The notes under the pieces are model-generated. The model had not been told where the DNA came from. It saw only the letters and a list, made by a program, of their open reading frames with translations, and searched no databases. 14,175 nt of DNA from UBA1189 sp964570685 (lineage in GTDB: Bacteria; Bacteroidota; Bacteroidia; Bacteroidales; Bacteroidaceae): assembly GCA_964570685.1 (NCBI GenBank), contig CAZMZC010000072.1:1-14175 (forward strand), read 5' to 3'. The stretch's first letter is position 1. Each line of letters starts with the position of its first letter. Position numbers and translations under genes: made by a program. Shown one piece after another: positions 1-8,632 of the stretch.

Positions 1-1264
1 TCCACCAGGCATCAATGTCCATGCCATACAGGTGCTTGAGGTATTTCCAATAGATTTCGCGGGCCTCGGTATTGAAGGGGTCGTAGGGACGTACGCCACG
101 GTTGCGTGGCCAGGTATCGAAGGGGTACAGGGCACCGATGGCTTCGAGTTCCTTGTATTGCGGAGTCCACGGACCGAAGTTGGCCCAGATGGAGATCATC
201 AGATGAGCGTTGCGGCTGTGTACGTAGTCGATCATCTCCTGGGGCGACTTGATGCGCGGCTCCAACCCCTTCTTTACATACTCCTCGGCGAGGGGGCGCA
301 GGTCGTCGGGCAGGTACTTGCTCCAAGCGGGGTCGCCCACCTTATTGATATAATAGGGGTTCATGAAGTCCATCGCATTCCAGTTGGAGTCGCATCCCCA
401 ATACTGCCAGTCCTGCACGATACCGTCGAGCGGAATCTGCAGCTCGCGATACTTATCAAGCACCTCGCACAGCTCGTCGCTGGTCTTGTAGCGCTCGCGG
501 CATTGCCAGTGGCCCATGGCCCAGAGGGGAAACATGGTGGCCTGTCCCGTGAGCTGGCGGATGGAGGCAATGACACCGTCCTGCGTGCCGTCCTTGTAGA
601 GGAAATAGTAGTCGACGCCCTGCCCTACCTCAGAGGTGAAGGTGGTAGCCTGCGGAGTGTCCTCGAAGCGGCTGCGGCCTGCATTGTCCCAGTAGAGGCC
701 ATAGCCCTTCACCGAGGTGAAGTAAGGGATGGTGATGTTGGCATTGTGGTTCCAGATATCGACCTTCTCATCGCGCTGGTTGAGGTTGGGACGGCGACGC
801 TGTCCGAGACCGTAGATAGCCTCATCGGCATCGAGCTGCCAGGTCTGTGCTATGCGGTAGTGCCCCTTGTCGACGCCCAGGGTGATGGGGGTCACCACAC
901 CGCTGGCGTGCTCGCTGAGCAGGGCGTTGCCCTCGGCATCGGCAAAGCAGACCTTGCCCGTAGCCTCATCGACGGTCACCGTGAGGCAGGCAGTGGAGAG
1001 TGTATTGCCCTCGACGCTCCACATCCCCTTCTCCTTGCTGGGGGTGAGGATTACCGAGAAACTCTTCTTGGCAGGCATTGCCTCCAACCCATCGGCGTAT
1101 TTGGTCACGCGGATGATGTTCGGCGCATATACCGTAAGTTCCGTAGTAGGTTGGTTACCTGCAGGGGCAACGCGCAATCCCTGCTTTGTCTCGCTCACCT
1201 GCTGTGCCGTAACGGTCATCGGCAACATCAGCAACAGAGCCTTCAAAGCGGTATGTCTTCTCAT
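1..1264 (-). CDS. GH31 family glycosidase, probable alpha-xylosidase (3' end beyond window)
   Basis: Exo-acting retaining alpha-glycosidase, most likely releasing alpha-xylose from xyloglucan oligosaccharides in the periplasm. 421 residues are visible. Residues 1-20 form a Sec signal peptide (MRRH, then a hydrophobic run ending TVTA before QQ). Residues about 25-240 are the GH31 N-terminal beta-sandwich, including the YGLGQRRRPN and GLYWDNAG motifs. The TIM barrel begins near 244 with FPLWAMGHWQCRERY and continues with PLDGIVQDWQYWG (278-290) and HLMISIWANFGPW (354-366). The window cuts the gene right after DIDAWW (416-421). In this family the next residues usually carry the nucleophile aspartate (WWxDSTEPD pattern), so the active site cannot be checked here. 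I see no PA14 insertion in the visible part. It lies 31 bp downstream of the GH2 gene on the same strand and is probably co-transcribed with it. Start is the ATG at 1264. GH31 is certain from the motifs; alpha-xylosidase over alpha-glucosidase is likely but inferred. Confidence 0.92.
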   Translation of the reverse strand, partial: MRRHTALKALLLMLPMTVTAQQVSETKQGLRVAPAGNQPTTELTVYAPNIIRVTKYADGLEAMPAKKSFSVILTPSKEKGMWSVEGNTLSTACLTVTVDEATGKVCFADAEGNALLSEHASGVVTPITLGVDKGHYRIAQTWQLDADEAIYGLGQRRRPNLNQRDEKVDIWNHNANITIPYFTSVKGYGLYWDNAGRSRFEDTPQATTFTSEVGQGVDYYFLYKDGTQDGVIASIRQLTGQATMFPLWAMGHWQCRERYKTSDELCEVLDKYRELQIPLDGIVQDWQYWGCDSNWNAMDFMNPYYINKVGDPAWSKYLPDDLRPLAEEYVKKGLEPRIKSPQEMIDYVHSRNAHLMISIWANFGPWTPQYKELEAIGALYPFDTWPRNRGVRPYDPFNTEAREIYWKYLKHLYGMDIDAWW

Positions 1265-1295
1265 ATTCGTATTGTTGATTAGAAACCAAGTTAAA

Positions 1296-3686
1296 TTAAT
1301 CTTTCACTCTCACGGTCACTTTGGCCGGTTTCAGTCCCTTGCCCGATACGGTGAGGGTAATCGTTCCCTTGCTGTCGGCAGCGCGGAGCACAGCCATGGC
1401 GCGGCCCTTCCATACGTGATGTGTGGCATCTACGGTAGAACCCAAGTCCTTGATGTCGGCATTGCCGAAGGCAGCCAAGGAACCGCGTCCACGCAAGGTA
1501 AGGGTGAGTTCGTTGGTGGCGTTGGGACATAGCGTACCATATTTGTCAACCACCTCGATGGTAATGAATGCCAAGTCCTGATTGTCGGCACGGAGGGTGG
1601 TTCGGTCGGCTGTGAGACGCAAGGCATAGGGTTCGCCTGCCGTGCACAGGGTGTTGTGCCCGGTGTTCATCGCAGCAATGGGGCGGCCTTGTTCGTCTAC
1701 GGCCTCGGCACGCAGCGTACCGGGTGTGTAGGGCACGGTGATGACCGCCTTGTACTCCTCGGCGCGAGTCGTGGGGCGCTCGGCCACAAGGCTATCGTTG
1801 ATGTAGAGGCGAACACGCGGGGAACGGCTATATATCTCCACCTCGATGGGGCGGCCTTCGTGCCCGGGCCACGTCCAGCTCTCGAAGGTGGGCCACACGC
1901 TCCACAGGGTCTCCTTGATTTTGCCGTAATAGCCATCGGGCTCCTTCACGGAGAGGTAGAGCGGGCGCTCCACGTTCCACAGCAGGTCGCGGTAATAGGA
2001 GATGGGCTTACGCTGTCCGGTGAAATCGATGTCGCCGCAGTAGGCTGCATGCCAGGGGAACTGGTTGCGATGGTAGTGCTCGCCCTCGCTTTCTCCCTGG
2101 TAGTACCAACGGCCTATGCCGCTCTCGCCCTGATAGTCCACAGCCGTCCACACGAAGTCGCCGAAGATATAGGGATGGTCGGCACTATAGGCCCAGTTGC
2201 GGAAAGCCTCACGGGGGTACGACTCGCTTTGGTACATCACCCGCTGCGGGTCGCGCTCATGGTCGCCAGCGTGCTTGTGTATCATATAGTTGTAGCCCAC
2301 AAGTTCGAAAGCCTCGGCCAAGGGGTCGTAAATCTCCCAGTCGCTGTCCCACGCGCAGAGTGCCGAGGTGACAGGGCGTGTGGGGTCGAGTTCGCGACAC
2401 AAGCGTGCCAGCTTGCGGGCAGTGGTGACCACCTGTATCTCCTTACGCTCGATAACCTCATTACCCACGCTCCAGGCGAAGATGCTGGGGTGGTTGCGGT
2501 CGCGCAGCACGAGTGCCGAGAGGTCGTCGCGCCAATGACGGTCAATCAGTGTAGAGTAGTCGTGCGGAGTCTTGGCCGTGCGCCATCCGTCGAAAGCCTC
2601 GTCGATGACGAGCAGACCGATGCGGTCGCAAGCATCGAGGAATGCCTCAGAGGGGTGATTATGGCTAGTGCGCACGGCATTGAAACCAGCCGCTTTCATC
2701 AGTTCGGCCTTGCGCTCCTCGGCGCGGTCATAGGCGGCAGCACCCAGGATACCGTTGTCGTGGTGCAGGCAACCGCCATTGATTTCGATGGGCTGTCCGT
2801 TGAGCAGGAAGCCCTGCTCGGCATTGAAGGCGACGCTGCGGATGCCGAAGGGTTGGATGATGTGGTCAATGACGTTGCCTTTCTCGGCAATTGACAGTTC
2901 TACATTATAAAGGTGGGGGGTATCGGGAGTCCAAAGGCAGGCGTCGGTTACCTCTAACAGGAACTCGGCCTCTAGCTCCTCGCCAGGCTGTAGACGTATG
3001 GTATGGCTCTTGTTACGTCCGAAAGTGCCGCCAGCGTTCGTAGCCCCTTTCATGTCGGCCGTCACTTGCAATATGCGCTCGCGGTCGCTCTCGTTGACCA
3101 GCACCGTCTGCACCCTCACCTGGCTCTCTCCCTCAGCATCCACCACGGGTGTGGTGACAAAGGTGCCCCAATGCTTGAAGTGCACATCGGCCGTCTCTAC
3201 GAGCCATACGTGGCGGTATATGCCCGAGCCGGTATACCAGCGGCAGTTCTTCTGCTGCGAGTTGTCCACACGCACCAATATCTCGTTGTCGCCCTCGCGC
3301 AGCAATTCTGTCACATCACGTAGGAAAGAACTGTAGCCGTAATGCTGCGTGCCGGTAGAGATGCCATTGACGAGAACCTCGGCATTCATATATACCCCCT
3401 CAAAGTAGAGCGCATAGCGGCGGTCGGCACCCTTTGTCTTCAGCGACAGCACCTTGCGGTACTCACCTTTTCCCGTGGGATAGTAGCCTCCATCGTTGCC
3501 CGCAGGCTCGTCCTTGGAGGGCACGCCCTGAATGCTCCAATCGTGTGGCAGGTCGACGACGACTTTCGGTTGCCCCTCGCGGACAAACTCCCAATCATTA
3601 TCGATGAGCGTGCGGCGCTGAGGCACAGCAACCACGGTCACAAAACAAACGGCAAACAAAGCGATGATACGATACGTAGATTTCAT
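1296..3686 (-). CDS. GH2 beta-galactosidase, secreted
   Basis: Retaining beta-glycosidase of family GH2, most likely removing terminal beta-galactose from plant oligosaccharides. 796 residues. A Sec signal peptide occupies about 1-20. Domains in order: sugar-binding jelly roll (about 25-165, with VDLPHDWSI and GIYRHVWL), Ig-like domain (about 170-280), TIM barrel (about 285-560), then a DUF4982-like Ig domain (about 590-665) and a C-terminal beta-sandwich of the GH2 domain-5 type (about 685-790). The acid/base is E410 in NHPSIFAWSVGNE and the predicted nucleophile is E488 in YQSESYP. FGDFVWTAVDYQGE (508-521) is the usual following motif. Length and architecture match the common Bacteroidetes GH2 type, with nothing missing. 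It is first in the minus-strand operon; its promoter is at 3718-3749, giving a leader of about 25 nt. Beta-galactosidase is favoured by the overall pattern, but GH2 also includes glucuronidases and other activities, so the exact sugar is inferred. Confidence 0.93.
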   Translation of the reverse strand: MKSTYRIIALFAVCFVTVVAVPQRRTLIDNDWEFVREGQPKVVVDLPHDWSIQGVPSKDEPAGNDGGYYPTGKGEYRKVLSLKTKGADRRYALYFEGVYMNAEVLVNGISTGTQHYGYSSFLRDVTELLREGDNEILVRVDNSQQKNCRWYTGSGIYRHVWLVETADVHFKHWGTFVTTPVVDAEGESQVRVQTVLVNESDRERILQVTADMKGATNAGGTFGRNKSHTIRLQPGEELEAEFLLEVTDACLWTPDTPHLYNVELSIAEKGNVIDHIIQPFGIRSVAFNAEQGFLLNGQPIEINGGCLHHDNGILGAAAYDRAEERKAELMKAAGFNAVRTSHNHPSEAFLDACDRIGLLVIDEAFDGWRTAKTPHDYSTLIDRHWRDDLSALVLRDRNHPSIFAWSVGNEVIERKEIQVVTTARKLARLCRELDPTRPVTSALCAWDSDWEIYDPLAEAFELVGYNYMIHKHAGDHERDPQRVMYQSESYPREAFRNWAYSADHPYIFGDFVWTAVDYQGESGIGRWYYQGESEGEHYHRNQFPWHAAYCGDIDFTGQRKPISYYRDLLWNVERPLYLSVKEPDGYYGKIKETLWSVWPTFESWTWPGHEGRPIEVEIYSRSPRVRLYINDSLVAERPTTRAEEYKAVITVPYTPGTLRAEAVDEQGRPIAAMNTGHNTLCTAGEPYALRLTADRTTLRADNQDLAFITIEVVDKYGTLCPNATNELTLTLRGRGSLAAFGNADIKDLGSTVDATHHVWKGRAMAVLRAADSKGTITLTVSGKGLKPAKVTVRVKD

Positions 3687-3717
3687 AAGCGTTGAGATTT
3701 TTTCGGTTATAGTATTG

Positions 3718-3749
3718 CAAAGATATAGGATTTACCCCTTGCCTACAAA
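3718..3749 (-). promoter_or_regulatory. Bacteroidetes-type promoter for the GH2-GH31 operon
   Basis: Read on the minus strand, TTTG (3749-3746) is followed after 20 bp by TATCTTTG (3725-3718), a full match to the Bacteroides -7 consensus TAnnTTTG with a -33 TTTG. The predicted transcription start near 3711 leaves about 25 nt before the ATG at 3686. Confidence 0.7.
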
Positions 3750-3755
3750 TCTTCT

Positions 3756-3783
3756 TGGTGTTTTATTATCTTGTACGACACCA
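3756..3783. repeat. Inverted repeat between the divergent promoters (possible operator)
   Basis: TGGTGT at 3756-3761 and ACACCA at 3778-3783 are exact inverted copies separated by 16 bp. They lie just upstream of the -33 box of the GH2 promoter and about 34 bp upstream of the -33 box of the PL11 promoter. The position suits an activator site, but six-base arms can arise by chance, so this is a weak call. Confidence 0.25.
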
Positions 3784-3816
3784 CATTCACACAAAAAGCA
3801 CAAAACATACAGAAAG

Positions 3817-3848
3817 TTTGCACACGTCCGAGAATAGTCGTACCTTTA
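3817..3848 (+). promoter_or_regulatory. Bacteroidetes-type promoter for the PL11-GH95-GH51 operon
   Basis: TTTG (3817-3820), a 20-bp spacer, then TACCTTTA (3841-3848), one base away from TAnnTTTG. The predicted start near 3855 gives a leader of about 21 nt to the ATG at 3876. The spacer length equals that of the opposite promoter at 3718-3749. The imperfect -7 box suggests dependence on an activator (inference). Confidence 0.6.
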
Positions 3849-3875
3849 CCCACATAATCAAAATTGTATATAACA

Positions 3876-6263
3876 ATGAAAAACATTCTTACAACCACTC
3901 TAATAGCATGCCTCACCATAGGAGCACAGGCTGAAGAAACCACAGACGTACAGCAGGAACAGTTGGGGCGCGGCGTGATAGCCCTTCCCGCACAAAGCGG
4001 CGGCATTTTCGTCAGTTGGCGATACCTGGCCACTGATAGCGAGAACACGACCTTCGACCTATTGCGCAACGGCAATGTGGTGAAGGCTGACATCAGCACC
4101 GCTACCTGCTGCACCGATGCCATCGGTGACAGCACCTACCGCTATCAAGTGGTGACAAAGGTGGACGGCGAAGCCATTGACACCACCGACGCTGTGACGC
4201 CTTGGGCCGATTACTACTACCAGCTACATCTAGATAAGCCCACGGCAAGCGGCTACACCTACTCGCCCAACGACTGCTCAGTAGGTGATGTGGATGGCGA
4301 TGGCGAGTATGAGCTATTCGTAAAGTGGGACCCCTCGAACTCGAAGGACAACTCACAGGATGGCGTTACCGGCAACGTATATCTCGACTGCTACAAGATA
4401 GACTGGACATTGGGCGGCACAGAACTCACTCCTGAGAAACTGTGGCGAGTAGACCTCGGTGTGAACATTCGTGCTGGAGCACATTACACCCAGTTCATGG
4501 TCTACGACTTTGATGGCGATGGCCGCGCTGAGATGATGTGTAAAACAGGCCCTGGCAGTAAGGACGGACAAGGGAACTACGTAAGTGATGCAGGCACCGA
4601 CAGCAAGATACAAGGCTGCAACAATAGCAAGAACTGGCGCAATAGCGGTGGCAAGATCGACGGTGGCTACGAATTCCTCACCGTATTTGAGGGACTCACG
4701 GGACGCGCCATCCACACCGTATTCTATAAGCCCAATCGCAATGCTACTACCGTAGGCACCGAATCGACCGGCACCTTCAACTGGGACGACCGTAGCGGTA
4801 AGACCGACAAGGCCAGTTATGGTAACCGCGGCGAGCGACACCTCGCAGCCGTAGCTCATCTCGACGGAGCCAATCAGAATGCCCACGCCGTATTTGTGCG
4901 CGGCTACTACACCTATGCCTACCTTTGGGCAGTTGCATTCGACGGCGAGCACATCATCGACAAGTGGTACCACTCATCGCACAGCAAAACACAATATAAG
5001 GTGACCGATGCCGATGGCAACACCACCACCTACACAGCACCAGCCCCAACGGGGAAGAGTGACGGCAGCCGCACCATGTATGGCAACGGCAACCACAACC
5101 TCTCGGTAGGCGACGTGGATGGCGATGGCGCAGATGAGATTGTATGGGGTTCGGCAGCACTCGACAACGATGGGACCCTACTCTACTCCACTGGCTACGG
5201 ACACGGCGATGCCATGCATCTGGCCGACCACAATCCCGACCGTCCCGGCTTGGAACTGTTCCAAGTACACGAAGGCTCGCCTTACGGATGGGACCTCCAC
5301 GATGCAGCCACAGGCGAGATACTCTTCAGCGCCACCAGTACAGGAGACAACGGGCGCGGCATAGCAGCACAACTCTCAAGCACCGACCGCGGTTCATACT
5401 TCAGTTCCGGAGCCGACCGTCAGCAACGCAGCGCTATCACCGGTGCCGTAGCCAGCACAGGACAGACCTCGCTCAACTTCCGCATCTATTGGGACGGCGA
5501 CCTGCAGGAAGAGCTCTTCGACGGTGGCAAGATTGACAATTGGAACGGCAGCGGTACCACACGCCTCTATATCAATGGCAAAAACCCCTACGACTACAAC
5601 GCATCGAGCACCTGCAACGGCAGCAAGTCTACCCCCAACCTGCAAGCCGACCTCTTCGGTGACTGGCGCGAAGAGCTCATATTATGGAGTACCAACGATA
5701 ATGCCACACTCAACGTCTTCACCACCTACCTCACCACCAACTTCCGTGTGCCCACCCTCATGCACGACCATACCTACCGCATGGGCATTGCTTGGCAGAA
5801 TGTGGCCTACAATCAGCCACCCCACATCGGCTATTACTTACCCGACTGCTTTGCAGCCTCACTCACATTGGACGAGCTCTCAGGCCCCATTGACCAGACC
5901 ATCACGCTGGGCGACTCCATACAGCCCATCATCCTGCACTACAAGAATGCCAATAGTCTCATCTGTACAGGACTGACAACCTACGGCATAGAACGCACAC
6001 TGGATAGAAATGCCCAAACAGTGACCCTGCACGGCACACCTACCAAGACCGGCACAGCCAAGTATAAGGTGAAGACCACTGGTAACATCATCGATGCCAA
6101 TGCTGTCTTAGAGGGCATTATCACCGTCAATGACCCTGCCGACATCGAGAGCATAGAAGCCGTTGGTTCTGAAACAGTCATCTACGACCTCTTTGGCCGC
6201 CGTGTAGAGTTCCCTAAAGGTGGCATCTACATTGTGAACGGACAAAAAGTGCGATTCGAATAA
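3876..6263 (+). CDS. PL11 rhamnogalacturonan lyase with C-terminal Ig and sorting-like tail
   Basis: Cleaves the rhamnose-galacturonate backbone of rhamnogalacturonan I by beta-elimination. 795 residues. Residues 1-19 are a Sec signal peptide (cut after GAQA). An LIAC at 9-12 resembles a lipobox but sits too close to the N-terminus to trust. An N-terminal Ig-like region (about 28-110, GRGVIALPAQ, SWRYLATD) leads into the eight-bladed propeller typical of PL11. This contains calcium-type DxDxDG motifs at 138, 211 and 413, a related DNDG at 430, and the family strings GHGDAMHLADHNPDRPG (442-458), LFQVHEGSPYGWDLH (461-475) and ADLFGDWREELILW (591-604). The lyase core ends near 655 (IGYYLPD), giving a core of usual PL11 size. 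About 660-752 is an extra Ig-like domain, and 767-795 a GIYIVNGQKV-type tail. The ATG at 3876 is preferred to a TTG twelve bases upstream because it directly starts the signal peptide. First gene of its operon. Confidence 0.95.
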   Translation: MKNILTTTLIACLTIGAQAEETTDVQQEQLGRGVIALPAQSGGIFVSWRYLATDSENTTFDLLRNGNVVKADISTATCCTDAIGDSTYRYQVVTKVDGEAIDTTDAVTPWADYYYQLHLDKPTASGYTYSPNDCSVGDVDGDGEYELFVKWDPSNSKDNSQDGVTGNVYLDCYKIDWTLGGTELTPEKLWRVDLGVNIRAGAHYTQFMVYDFDGDGRAEMMCKTGPGSKDGQGNYVSDAGTDSKIQGCNNSKNWRNSGGKIDGGYEFLTVFEGLTGRAIHTVFYKPNRNATTVGTESTGTFNWDDRSGKTDKASYGNRGERHLAAVAHLDGANQNAHAVFVRGYYTYAYLWAVAFDGEHIIDKWYHSSHSKTQYKVTDADGNTTTYTAPAPTGKSDGSRTMYGNGNHNLSVGDVDGDGADEIVWGSAALDNDGTLLYSTGYGHGDAMHLADHNPDRPGLELFQVHEGSPYGWDLHDAATGEILFSATSTGDNGRGIAAQLSSTDRGSYFSSGADRQQRSAITGAVASTGQTSLNFRIYWDGDLQEELFDGGKIDNWNGSGTTRLYINGKNPYDYNASSTCNGSKSTPNLQADLFGDWREELILWSTNDNATLNVFTTYLTTNFRVPTLMHDHTYRMGIAWQNVAYNQPPHIGYYLPDCFAASLTLDELSGPIDQTITLGDSIQPIILHYKNANSLICTGLTTYGIERTLDRNAQTVTLHGTPTKTGTAKYKVKTTGNIIDANAVLEGIITVNDPADIESIEAVGSETVIYDLFGRRVEFPKGGIYIVNGQKVRFE

Positions 6264-6279
6264 GAACCATTATAATACA

Positions 6280-8619
6280 ATGAAGAAAGCCATACGGTTC
6301 GCTATATCAACCATCGCGGTCATTGCCTGCTGCGCCTGCTCGGCACCAACCGAAGAGCCATTGAAATTATGGTACGACGCCCCCGCCAAACAGTGGGTGG
6401 AGGCATTGCCCATCGGCAACGGTCGCCTGGGCGCAATGGTGTACGGTGATCCTATACACGAGGAACTGCAACTCAATGAAGAGACTGTATGGGGGGGCTC
6501 ACCGCACAACAATGTGAACCCGCTCGCCAAGGAGCACCTTGACGAAATACGCAACCTCATCTTCGAGGGCAAGAACGCCCAGGCTCAGGAGCTCTGCGGC
6601 AAGTATATCAGTGCACAGCAAGCAAACGGCATGCCGTACCAAACGGTAGGCTCGCTGAAGCTGCACTTCATCGGCATCGACAGCGTGAGCAATTACTACC
6701 GTGACCTCGATATCACCAATGCCATCGCCACAACCACCTTTACTGCAGGTGGCACGGAGTATCAGAGAGAAAGTTTCGCTTCGCTCACCGACGATGTCAT
6801 CATCGTGCGCCTCACCGCCTCAAAGCGGGGAGCCATATCGTTCGAGGCACGCTACGACAGCCCTATGCCTCACGACTCCCCTATAGCAGATGCCGACAAG
6901 CAGACACTGACGTTACGTGGCCGTGGCACCAATCACGAAGGAATAGAGGGCAAAATAAAATATACCAGCATCGCACGCTTTGAGCATAAGGGCGGTAACC
7001 TGAGCAGTCAAGCGGACGCGCTGAGCATTACCGATGCCGATGAAGTCACCATATATATATCTGTAGGCACCAACTTCGTCAACTACAAAGACGTGAGCGG
7101 CAATGCTGACCATCGCGCCGAAGCTCCTCTCGCCACTATCGGTTCTGATTACCGCAAGGCTAAAGCTGCCCACACGGCACGCTACCGCGAATACTTCGAT
7201 CGCGTGAGCCTCGACCTCGGCACTTCACCCGCAGCACAGCTCCCTACCGACAAGCGTGTGGAGCAGTTCAAGGAGGGCTACGACCCACAACTCATCGAAC
7301 TATACTTCCAGTTTGGGCGCTACCTACTCATCAGTTGCTCACAACCTGGAGGACAAGCTGCCAACCTGCAAGGTATATGGAACGACAAGCCCAAGGCTCC
7401 GTGGGACGGTAAGTACACCGCCAACATCAATCTGGAGATGAACTACTGGCCTGCCGAGGTGACCAACCTCTCGGAACTGCACGAACCTATGTTGCGCCTC
7501 GTGCACGAAGTGGCCGACAAGGGGCACAAGACAGCAGCCATGTATGGTTGCCGCGGTTGGACGATGCACCACAACACCGACATCTGGCGTAGTACGGGAG
7601 CCGTTGACGGTCCCAGTTACGGCATTTGGCCCACCTGCAACGCATGGTTGTGCCAGCACCTCTACGAGCACTACCTTTTCACTGGCGACGAGGCATTCCT
7701 GCGCGAAGCATACCCCATCATGAAGAGTGCCTGCGAGTTTTACATCGACTTCCTTGTGCCCGAGCCTCAGCATGGTTGGTTGGTAGTATCACCCGGTTTC
7801 TCACCAGAGAACCGCCCCAACGTTAACGGCAAACGCTCATTCAGCGTAGTGGCTGGTGCCACCATGGACAACCAGATGGTGCGCGACCTCCTGCGCAACA
7901 CCACCGAAGCCGCAACACTCGTCGGTGAGGACGCTGCATTCATCGATACACTGCGCAGCATAGAAGCCCGCCTTGCACCTATGCAAATAGGCCGCTGGGG
8001 ACAGCTGCAAGAGTGGATGGAAGATTGGGACAATCCTAAAGACCATCATCGCCACGTATCGCACCTATGGGGTCTCTATCCAGGCAATCAGATTACCGAA
8101 GACACCCCCGAACTGTTTGAAGCTGCCAAGCAGAGCCTCATCGCCCGTGGTGATCCCTCTACAGGATGGTCTATGGGATGGAAGGTATGCCTATGGGCAC
8201 GCTTGCTCGATGGTAACCACGCCATGAAGCTCATACGCGAACAGATAAAGCCTGCCGTAGGTGAGTCGGGACAGAATGGAGGCACCTATCCCAACCTCTT
8301 CGATGCACATCCACCCTTCCAGATTGATGGGAACTTCGGCTGCACGGCAGGTATCGCCGACATGCTGGTACAGAGCCATGCAGGCTACATACACCTACTC
8401 CCTGCTCTACCCGACGAATGGAGCCAAGGCACCGTCAAGGGACTTCGTTGCCGAGGAGGATTCGAGCTCACCGAGCTCACTTGGAAGAATGGAACAGTCG
8501 TACGCGCCACATTGCTATCGCACCTAGGCGGCAAGCTACGCGTCAAAATCAACGGAACGATACAGGAGAGGGACACCCGAAAGGGAGAAACTATCCGATT
8601 GGACGAAACAAATCAATAA
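6280..8619 (+). CDS. GH95 alpha-L-fucosidase / alpha-L-galactosidase, lipoprotein
   Basis: Inverting exo-glycosidase that removes terminal alpha-1,2-linked L-fucose (or L-galactose) from side chains. 779 residues. The N-terminus is a lipoprotein signal with lipobox VIAC and probable lipidated C17, so the enzyme is likely anchored to a membrane. Residues about 28-270 form the GH95 N-terminal beta domain (WYDAPAKQWVEALPIGNGRLG at 31-51). An alpha/alpha barrel follows. NINLEMNYW (382-390) supplies the paired asparagines (N382, N384) that activate water in the family, and QLQEW holds the probable general acid E578. QIDGNFG (681-687) contains the conserved D683. LLPALPDEW and GLRCRGGFEL (from 706) belong to the C-terminal beta region. 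Length is normal for bacterial GH95. It starts 16 bp after the PL11 stop, so it is part of the same operon. Fucose against L-galactose specificity cannot be settled by eye; beside GH31 and GH2 enzymes, the fucosylated xyloglucan side chain is the leading candidate. Confidence 0.95.
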   Translation: MKKAIRFAISTIAVIACCACSAPTEEPLKLWYDAPAKQWVEALPIGNGRLGAMVYGDPIHEELQLNEETVWGGSPHNNVNPLAKEHLDEIRNLIFEGKNAQAQELCGKYISAQQANGMPYQTVGSLKLHFIGIDSVSNYYRDLDITNAIATTTFTAGGTEYQRESFASLTDDVIIVRLTASKRGAISFEARYDSPMPHDSPIADADKQTLTLRGRGTNHEGIEGKIKYTSIARFEHKGGNLSSQADALSITDADEVTIYISVGTNFVNYKDVSGNADHRAEAPLATIGSDYRKAKAAHTARYREYFDRVSLDLGTSPAAQLPTDKRVEQFKEGYDPQLIELYFQFGRYLLISCSQPGGQAANLQGIWNDKPKAPWDGKYTANINLEMNYWPAEVTNLSELHEPMLRLVHEVADKGHKTAAMYGCRGWTMHHNTDIWRSTGAVDGPSYGIWPTCNAWLCQHLYEHYLFTGDEAFLREAYPIMKSACEFYIDFLVPEPQHGWLVVSPGFSPENRPNVNGKRSFSVVAGATMDNQMVRDLLRNTTEAATLVGEDAAFIDTLRSIEARLAPMQIGRWGQLQEWMEDWDNPKDHHRHVSHLWGLYPGNQITEDTPELFEAAKQSLIARGDPSTGWSMGWKVCLWARLLDGNHAMKLIREQIKPAVGESGQNGGTYPNLFDAHPPFQIDGNFGCTAGIADMLVQSHAGYIHLLPALPDEWSQGTVKGLRCRGGFELTELTWKNGTVVRATLLSHLGGKLRVKINGTIQERDTRKGETIRLDETNQ

Positions 8620-8632
8620 ACACATACAACCT

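Noticed and set aside
3864..3875. TTG start for the PL11 gene adding four residues
   Set aside because: The ATG at 3876 directly opens a normal signal peptide and leaves a sensible leader length from the predicted promoter.
3900..3911. LIAC lipobox in the PL11 protein (residues 9-12)
   Set aside because: An eleven-residue lipoprotein signal would be too short, and a good signal peptidase I site (GAQA before EE) follows.
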